Shown: piece after piece, positions 59,062 to 64,000 of the stretch | Layout: the number at the start of each line of letters is the position of its first letter | How positions within the stretch are numbered: position 1 is the stretch's first letter | Assembly: GCA_963813315.1 (NCBI GenBank) | Contig: CAWEYO010000022.1 | Span: 1-64,000, forward strand | Length of the DNA stretch: 64,000 bases | Reading direction: 5' to 3' | From: CAWEYO01 sp963813315 | GTDB lineage: Bacteria; Pseudomonadota; Alphaproteobacteria; Rhizobiales; Rhizobiaceae | Translations under genes and position numbers: made by a program | Notes under the pieces: model-generated | What the model was told of the DNA's origin: nothing | The model's input: only the letters and a program-made list of their open reading frames with translations | Database searches by the model: none

Positions 59062-59350
59062 TCGAAAACCTCGGCAATCCGCGGATAGTCAAGGTCGTCG
59101 TCAATGTCAGGGAAAGCGCGATTTCGTCGCTGGCCGCTCGCGGTGTGCTTTCGCCACATCAGGCGGCGGCAGCGCGACGGTTCGAAAAGTTGTGGCTGGC
59201 CTTTGTCGGGCCGAGGCTGAAGAGTCCAGCCTACGAATTGAGCGCGACACAATTGTTCAGCAGGGACGGCCTGAGCGAGAAACAGGCAGAGGCGGCGTCC
59301 GAATTGCGGATCGTTCGGTCGCTGATCGGAGGATGCGGCCTACGATCTGA
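59062..59350 (+). pseudogene. fragment of a DUF6456-like, phage-related protein
   Basis: An open stretch reads IVKVVVNVRESAISSLAARG, SPHQAAAARRFEKLWLAFVG and EASELRIVRSLIGGCG, like helical DUF6456-type proteins common in alphaproteobacterial genomes and phages. It lacks a proper start, and its C-terminus is replaced by the tail of an unrelated SRPBCC gene in another frame. The preceding 58,781-59,061 bp contain no gene I can support. Confidence 0.4.
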
Positions 59351-59511
59351 AGAGTGTGGTGACTTTTACTCTCACCCCATCGAGCACGGGGACGCATCTG
59401 CGCATGGAGCAGTCAGGCTTCCGGCCGGATCAGCGGCAGGCCTACGGGGGCGCCAAGGCGGGATGGCAGCAGTTCTTTGCAAACCTGGAGCAGGTCCTGG
59501 CGCGGATGTGA
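59340..59511 (+). pseudogene. C-terminal remnant of an SRPBCC/AHSA1-family gene
   Basis: The frame reads VVTFTLTPSSTGTHLRMEQS, then GFRPDQRQAYGGAKAGWQQF, and stops at 59509-59511 after LEQVLARM, the characteristic end of AHSA1-like START-fold proteins. The N-terminal two thirds are missing. The join to the preceding fragment looks like a deletion. Confidence 0.6.
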
Positions 59512-59678
59512 CCGTCATCGCCAACTTCGTCGCCTTGGGGCTGGGGGAACCTCCCGCCTGGGTGGTCTATTCGCCACTGTTCCCGCTCTTCCTGCTGCTG
59601 TTCACCGGCCTGTATATGTTCGCGCTGCCGCATGCTACCACGTGGCGCAGCGGTCGACCCACCGGCGCAATGGAGTGA
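59508..59678 (+). CDS. small hydrophobic protein downstream of the SRPBCC remnant
   Basis: 56 residues from GTG 59508, overlapping the SRPBCC stop (GTGA). It contains a strong membrane helix (YSPLFPLFLLLFTGLYMFAL). Coupling suggests it was co-translated with the intact SRPBCC gene. Function is unknown. Confidence 0.45.
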   Translation: MTVIANFVALGLGEPPAWVVYSPLFPLFLLLFTGLYMFALPHATTWRSGRPTGAME

Positions 59679-59683
59679 GCGCA

Positions 59684-60154
59684 ATGGCAGGCAAGACGTC
59701 CAAGACGTCGGCGAAAGTCGCGAAGAAGGACGCCGCCAAGCGCGTCGCCGCCAAGCCGACCCTGCTTTCAGGCGGCAACCCCCAGATCGCGAAGGCCGAC
59801 GGCGACGCCCCCGTGCAGGCCTACATCGCGGCGATGCCGGGCTGGAAAAGCGATCTCGGGCGCCGCCTCGACGCGCTCATCGTGCGCACCGTCCCTGGCG
59901 TGCGCAAGGCGGTCAAATGGAACTCGCCGTTCTATGGCATCGAGGGCCAGGGCTGGTTCCTCAACTTTCATTGCTTCACGAAGTACGTCAAAGTGGCTTT
60001 CTTCCGCGGCACGTCGCTGAGTCCTCTTCCGCCCGGCGAGTCCAAGCACAAGGACGTGCGCTACCTCGACATCCACGAGGACGACCAGCTCGACCAGGAG
60101 CTGGTGGCGGGATGGATCAGGCAGGCATCGGAGCTGCCCGGCTGGGTGCAGTAG
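59684..60154 (+). CDS. DUF1801 (YdhG-like) domain protein
   Basis: 156 residues from ATG 59684. After a Lys/Ala-rich leader comes the DUF1801 fold: VQAYIAAMPGWKSDLGRRLD, VRKAVKWNSPFYGIEGQGWF and TKYVKVAFFRGTSLSPLPPG, ending WIRQASELPGW. The family is uncharacterised and often lies next to SRPBCC genes, matching the remnant upstream. Confidence 0.8.
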   Translation: MAGKTSKTSAKVAKKDAAKRVAAKPTLLSGGNPQIAKADGDAPVQAYIAAMPGWKSDLGRRLDALIVRTVPGVRKAVKWNSPFYGIEGQGWFLNFHCFTKYVKVAFFRGTSLSPLPPGESKHKDVRYLDIHEDDQLDQELVAGWIRQASELPGWVQ

Positions 60155-60169
60155 CGCCAGCGGGACCTT

Positions 60170-60640
60170 CGCAGGCAGTCTCCCATTTTCGGCGCGCCCG
60201 CACGGAGCTGAGGCCGTTCTACAGCACCATGGGCGGTCTCTTCGAGACCGTGGTGGAACGCCGCCTGAGCGAGGGCCTGGTGGGCGGCGAAGGGTTCGCG
60301 GTGGACGACAGCCTCATCGCGGCCGATGCCAACAAACAACGCTCCATTCCTGGCGAGGAGTGGCGCGCCGCTGATCTTGGTGCCGGGGCTGGTCGAGCGG
60401 TACGCGAGTATCTCGCAACGCTGGATGACACCGCTTTCGGGGCAGCCAGTGAGGTCACGCCGAAGTTCATCTCACCCTCCGATCCGGCGGCACAATGGAC
60501 CGGAGCGCACAAGGGTCATGCCTTCTTCGCTTACGCCTGCGGCAAATCTGGCTGGATTCATCCGACCAAGAGCCATGCTGCCGTCCCGGCAACGATTAAA
60601 TCAACAATATCCGCCAGGTGCAGTCATTCGAGGCGAGTGA
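60170..60640 (+). pseudogene. IS1182/IS5-type transposase remnant
   Basis: A central transposase piece is readable: GLVGGEGFAVDDSLIAADAN, then YLATLDDTAFGAASEVTPKF and ISPSDPAAQWTGAHKGHAFF, a pattern of IS1182-like DDE transposases. The start is missing, the frame loses homology after about 60,530, and no inverted terminal repeats were found. It is inactive. Confidence 0.65.
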
Positions 60641-60669
60641 ACCCGAAGAGAATTCTGCGCCATGAACAG

Positions 60670-61482
60670 TTATTCGTTGTCGCTCGCCGAAAATCGCTCA
60701 GCATCGCCGGCATTCGTGCCGCCGGCGAGCGACTCGCCGCCGTCCGCCACCAGGGCATGGCCCGTCATGTAGGACGAGCGGTCAGAAACCATGAACAGGA
60801 TCACCTCGGCGATCTCCTCCGCCGTTGCGAAACGGCCCATGGGGACAATGTTCGAGATTGCGTGCTCCAGGGCCTTTCTGCCGCCGAGCTGCTGGGTGTA
60901 GGGAGCGTTGAACGGGGTGTCGACCCAACCCGGACAGAGGGCGTTGATGCGAATGCCGAAGCGCGCCACGTCGAGCGCTATCTGCCGCGTCATGGTGATC
61001 GATGCGGCCTTGCTGGTGATGTAAGCGATCATCTGGCGATCGAGGAACACGCCCGAGTTCGACGAGGTGTTGAGGATCACGCCCCGCCGCTGCCGTTTCA
61101 TGACCGGAATCACGGCCTGGCAGGCGACGAATTGCGCATGGACGTTGACCACCCAGGAACGGTCGAAGCCGGCCGCATCGACATCTTCGACGCTGCCGGC
61201 AACCTGCACACCGGCATGGTTGTGGAGGATGTCGATGTGGCCCAGCCGTTCGGCGACGGTCTTGACCAGCGACACGATCGCCGATCCGTCGGTGACGTCC
61301 AGCCGGTGAGCTTCCGCGCCGCCGCCCGAACCGATGATCCGGTTCGCGGTTTCCTCGGCGGCGGCCAGATCGCGGTCGGTCACTACGACGAAAGCGCCCT
61401 CGCGTGCCATGGCCTCGCTCCCGGCGCGTCCGATGCCGGACCCCGCCGCCGTCACGATGGCTGTCCTACCCTCGAGTATCAT
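60670..61482 (-). CDS. short-chain dehydrogenase/reductase
   Basis: 270 residues from ATG 61482, preceded by ribosome site GGAGAAGGGG. Cofactor motif TAAGSGIG, the strand motif HNHAGV (N-N-A-G variant), Ser in ILNTSSNSG, catalytic Y-x3-K in YITSK, and MSDRSSYMTGHALVADGG at the end. It follows the dehydratase small-subunit gene by 19 bp, so it probably reduces or oxidises an aldehyde or alcohol related to the dehydratase reaction. Confidence 0.85.
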   Translation of the reverse strand: MILEGRTAIVTAAGSGIGRAGSEAMAREGAFVVVTDRDLAAAEETANRIIGSGGGAEAHRLDVTDGSAIVSLVKTVAERLGHIDILHNHAGVQVAGSVEDVDAAGFDRSWVVNVHAQFVACQAVIPVMKRQRRGVILNTSSNSGVFLDRQMIAYITSKAASITMTRQIALDVARFGIRINALCPGWVDTPFNAPYTQQLGGRKALEHAISNIVPMGRFATAEEIAEVILFMVSDRSSYMTGHALVADGGESLAGGTNAGDAERFSASDNE

Positions 61483-61501
61483 CCCCTTCTCCTTTCTGAC
61501 C

Positions 61502-61921
61502 CTAGTACCGACGACGAAAGAGATTTCGGCGGTTGTAGACATCGACGGCCTCGTCAATGAGTGCGGCGATGGCGTGGGCGCCGTAATCGCGCCGCAACAT
61601 TTCCGCCCGAGCGGACAACAGGTTGGCGTCGGCAAGGCGCCCAGGGCGCATCATCTCGTAAGTCTCCAGGATGACGTCCTGCGGAACGTCCACCAATTCA
61701 GCGGCACGTTCGAGATTGAGCGCCAGCCGATCGCGACCGGCTGCACGCGCGATCCCCGCCTGGAGCCTCAGCACATCGGCGGAGATGCGTATGTCGTCCG
61801 GACCAACCCGTCCGGACACGACGGATTCGAGCGTAAGCCGGTCGAGCGCCATGCCGGACGCGGAAATCGCCTTTTCCGGCGCCTTCTCCGAAATGGGATA
61901 GATATCGAGCGGGACGGTCAT
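61502..61921 (-). CDS. diol/glycerol dehydratase small subunit
   Basis: 139 residues. Family features: YPISEKAPEKAISASGMALD, LTLESVVSGRVGPDDIRISA, VPQDVILETYEMMRPGRL and the end VDVYNRRNLFRRRY. It is the gamma subunit of the coenzyme B12-dependent propanediol/glycerol dehydratase. Its ATG overlaps the stop of the large-medium fusion (ATGA). No reactivating factor genes are within the window. Confidence 0.85.
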   Translation of the reverse strand: MTVPLDIYPISEKAPEKAISASGMALDRLTLESVVSGRVGPDDIRISADVLRLQAGIARAAGRDRLALNLERAAELVDVPQDVILETYEMMRPGRLADANLLSARAEMLRRDYGAHAIAALIDEAVDVYNRRNLFRRRY

Positions 61922-64000
61922 GGTGTCACCCCTGCTTGCTGACCGATGTTCATGGTGAGATCGATCGGCGGCGCATCGGGGATGACCAGTCCCGTCTCGA
62001 TCGCATAGAGCATGGCGACGCGGACATGGTAGCGCGCGCTCAGTGCCTGGCCGTCAACCGGCACGATGATCGGCTCGGGTTCCTGGCCCCGCGCGTAAAG
62101 CGCCGCATTGCGGCCCATTGATCGATAGTGCTCCAGCGTCGTCACCGGCGCATTGGAGAAGAGCTCGATGTTCATGTGCGGCAGCCTGTCGGCCTGATGG
62201 ATCACCGCCGTGCCCTTGCCTTGGACGCCAATGGCGTAGCCGGAGCCCGACAGGCGTGCTGCAGTCAGCCCGAGGAAGGACGTGTCTGCGGTATGGCGGA
62301 TTCGGACGAGCCGGGGCACGCCGCCACCTTCCCGGACGCCCTCCGTCAGGGCGAGAACGACATCGATCAGGTCGTGGCCGGCCGTCGTCTGCGTCAGCTC
62401 GTTGCCGAAGGCCGGGCTCAGCCCGATCACGACCTCGCGTGGATCGGACCCTTTCTTGGCGTCGCCTGTCGGGATCAGCCATGGCGCCGCCGTCGGGTCG
62501 AGCCGACGCTCGCGCTCCAGCACCTTGGCGCGGGTCTGTAGATCGCGCACGCCGCGCACCGCCTCCCAACGCGCAGCGGACATGCGATAGCCGCTGCCCG
62601 GTCCACGATAATCGTTGGGGTCGTTCAACGCACTGATCACCTTGCCATCGCGCAGGATCGCCGACGTCTGCAGAAAGTCGCCGGAGATGCGCTGCCTCAG
62701 CATCAACAGCAGGTTTTCGGCTTCCTCGACGAAGCCACGGCGCGCGAGCGAACGCACGACGTCTACCGCGGTCAGCCCGCGGTCGCGAATGGCCTTGCTA
62801 ATGCGCGTCACCTCGCCGGGGGAGAAGCTGTCCGTCTCCTGCGAACCCGAAGCAGCCGCCACGGACAACATCCAGTGTTCGGGAACCTTTGCGAGGTCGA
62901 GTTCCTCAAAGACGGCAGCGATCGCACGGATGGCGCGCATGCGCAGTCGACGCATTGCGGGTTCCTCAATGGGCGTCAGCCCCCCGTCCGCCTCGAAATC
63001 CCGCTGCAGCACCAGGAAATCTTCGATGTCCTCGCCGTTGAACAGCGATGGATTGAACGTGTTGTCGTATTTGCGAATCGAGCCGAAGCCCGAGCAAAGC
63101 AAATCCGAGCCGGCCAGCAGGTAAGGCGTGATCTTGGCGCCGACCCTGATCTCGGACTCGCTGATGCGCGTATCATTGCCGGACGCGCATTCCAGGCCGA
63201 GCCAGACGGCGATGAGGTTCTCGGCCATCAGTTCGCGCATGCCGCCGGCCATCGCAACCGTGAGGGGTGCCCCGTCAATGCCGCCGTTCTGGGTACCCTG
63301 CACGCCCATCGCGCGCTGCAGGCAGAGACACCGCGATTCAAGGTAGAGCACCGACTGCTTCTCGTGGAACCCCATCAGCAGCTCCGCCGAAGCGCCCGAC
63401 GTGCAGCGGGCCTTGATGCCGCGTGAAGCGTAGGCGGCCGCCAGGAACGCCTTCGACCAAGGTGTGTCGTCGCCGTCGACGAATGCCGGTTCGGTGCCGT
63501 AGACGGAGACAGTCTCGGCGTAGGAGGTGAACCCCGCCATCCCGATTCGCAGCTCTTCGGCCTCTTCGATAGAACATTGAAAGAGGACGCCACCCCGTCC
63601 GACCGCGGCGCCCACCGCGCATGCCATCGCATTGGCCCACCCATTGGACGCGACCCGCATCGTCGTCTCGACTTCGTCGAAACCGAGCGCGACCGCGACC
63701 GCGGCGTCCGCCGCGAGTTGGAGCGGATCGTCCTTGGCATTCGTGACATGCGCCTGGTTGCCCGGTGTGCGGCGTTGCCGCATCTTGGAGAAGGCGAAGG
63801 TGATCTCCAGGGACGACATTGTCGAGACCACGGCAACAAGCTTGGCGGGCGTCATGCCACGCGCCAGACGCTCGAGCCTCGCGCGCGGGACGTTAATGTC
63901 GACCAGCATCCGCGCAACCTCGGCAGGATCCATCGCCATCGCCTCGTCGACCAACTGCGGGTCGAGGTGGTGCGCGGCAATGAATGCGTCGAGGATGTCG
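61918..64000 (-). CDS. diol/glycerol dehydratase, fused large and medium subunits (partial at window edge)
   Basis: The frame is open to the right edge, so the N-terminus lies outside; an in-window TTG at 63954 is not the start. Large-subunit (PduC-like) sequence includes ARMLVDINVPRARLERL, NQAHVTNAKDDPLQLAADAA, GMAGFTSYAETVSVYGTEP and GDDTPWSKAFLAAAYASRG. Past about residue 520 of the visible part it continues without a stop into medium-subunit (PduD-like) sequence: EVVIGLSPAFGNELTQTTAG, VPRLVRIRHTADTSFLGLTA and LPHMNIELFSNAPVTTLEHY. The two subunits are separate genes in Enterobacteria. Reaction: dehydration of 1,2-diols or glycerol to aldehydes using adenosylcobalamin. Confidence 0.85.
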   Translation of the reverse strand, partial: DILDAFIAAHHLDPQLVDEAMAMDPAEVARMLVDINVPRARLERLARGMTPAKLVAVVSTMSSLEITFAFSKMRQRRTPGNQAHVTNAKDDPLQLAADAAVAVALGFDEVETTMRVASNGWANAMACAVGAAVGRGGVLFQCSIEEAEELRIGMAGFTSYAETVSVYGTEPAFVDGDDTPWSKAFLAAAYASRGIKARCTSGASAELLMGFHEKQSVLYLESRCLCLQRAMGVQGTQNGGIDGAPLTVAMAGGMRELMAENLIAVWLGLECASGNDTRISESEIRVGAKITPYLLAGSDLLCSGFGSIRKYDNTFNPSLFNGEDIEDFLVLQRDFEADGGLTPIEEPAMRRLRMRAIRAIAAVFEELDLAKVPEHWMLSVAAASGSQETDSFSPGEVTRISKAIRDRGLTAVDVVRSLARRGFVEEAENLLLMLRQRISGDFLQTSAILRDGKVISALNDPNDYRGPGSGYRMSAARWEAVRGVRDLQTRAKVLERERRLDPTAAPWLIPTGDAKKGSDPREVVIGLSPAFGNELTQTTAGHDLIDVVLALTEGVREGGGVPRLVRIRHTADTSFLGLTAARLSGSGYAIGVQGKGTAVIHQADRLPHMNIELFSNAPVTTLEHYRSMGRNAALYARGQEPEPIIVPVDGQALSARYHVRVAMLYAIETGLVIPDAPPIDLTMNIGQQAGVTP

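Overview
The window appears to contain two unrelated pieces of soil-type bacterial DNA. Positions 1 to about 42,470 look acidobacterial: the strongest marker is a duplicated-permease (ADOP-type) gene at 30.1-32.6 kb, supported by an FHA-ABC exporter and a Ser/Thr kinase with RDD domains. Positions from about 42,470 to 64,000 look alphaproteobacterial (Rhizobiales-like): an integrative element beside a tRNA-Lys(CUU) 3' fragment, a sugar ABC transporter operon, a creatininase/Gfo-Idh-MocA pair and a diol dehydratase operon. Two genes reading towards each other both stop matching their families near 42,470, so this is probably a contig join rather than a natural boundary. Many genes, mostly in the left piece, are split by single-base frameshifts while their family sequence continues in another frame. 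This points to uncorrected long-read sequence more than to gene decay.

Region 1 (1-22.7 kb) is a defence and mobile island. An HNH nuclease with an EVE-like N-terminus and a CBS-HEPN protein lie on the plus strand. Facing them is a tightly packed six-gene minus-strand operon: Res endonuclease/helicase, beta-class adenine methylase, zeta-like kinase, small acidic protein, RelE-UvrD fusion helicase, and a HEPN protein whose last codons run into an odd 105-nt tRNA-like gene. Then follow an AbiEi-like regulator with a truncated partner, a roughly 1,290-residue DUF4062-NTPase protein coupled to a HEPN-like protein, another HEPN protein, a DUF6933 protein, a small conserved protein and two mobile-element-associated genes. 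The island ends at two copies of a tRNA-Ser-like 3' end, a likely attachment-site scar.

Region 2 (22.7-42.4 kb) holds chromosomal genes: a TerB-FHA-ABC exporter with a lipoprotein and a secreted partner, a peptidoglycan-binding lysozyme-like protein, an alkyl-sulfatase-like metallo-beta-lactamase-fold protein, an ADOP permease, a P-type cation ATPase preceded by a coupled 23-residue ORF, a Ser/Thr kinase, an RMD1/DUF155-like protein, a beta-lactamase-family serine hydrolase and an outer-membrane protein. A tandem array of palindromic units separates the sulfatase and ADOP genes.

Region 3 (42.5-47.7 kb) is part of an integrative element (Toprim primase/ATPase, small protein, AlpA-like excisionase, unknown protein, tyrosine integrase) abutting the tRNA-Lys fragment. 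Region 4 (48.3-64 kb) carries a divergent catabolic locus (ATPase, RidA-like, two permeases and binding protein on one strand; creatininase-family hydrolase, oxidoreductase and FadR-type regulator on the other), a streptogramin-lyase-like propeller protein, a DUF4239 membrane protein, a stretch of gene fragments including a transposase remnant, and a B12-type diol/glycerol dehydratase operon with fused large and medium subunits running off the right edge.
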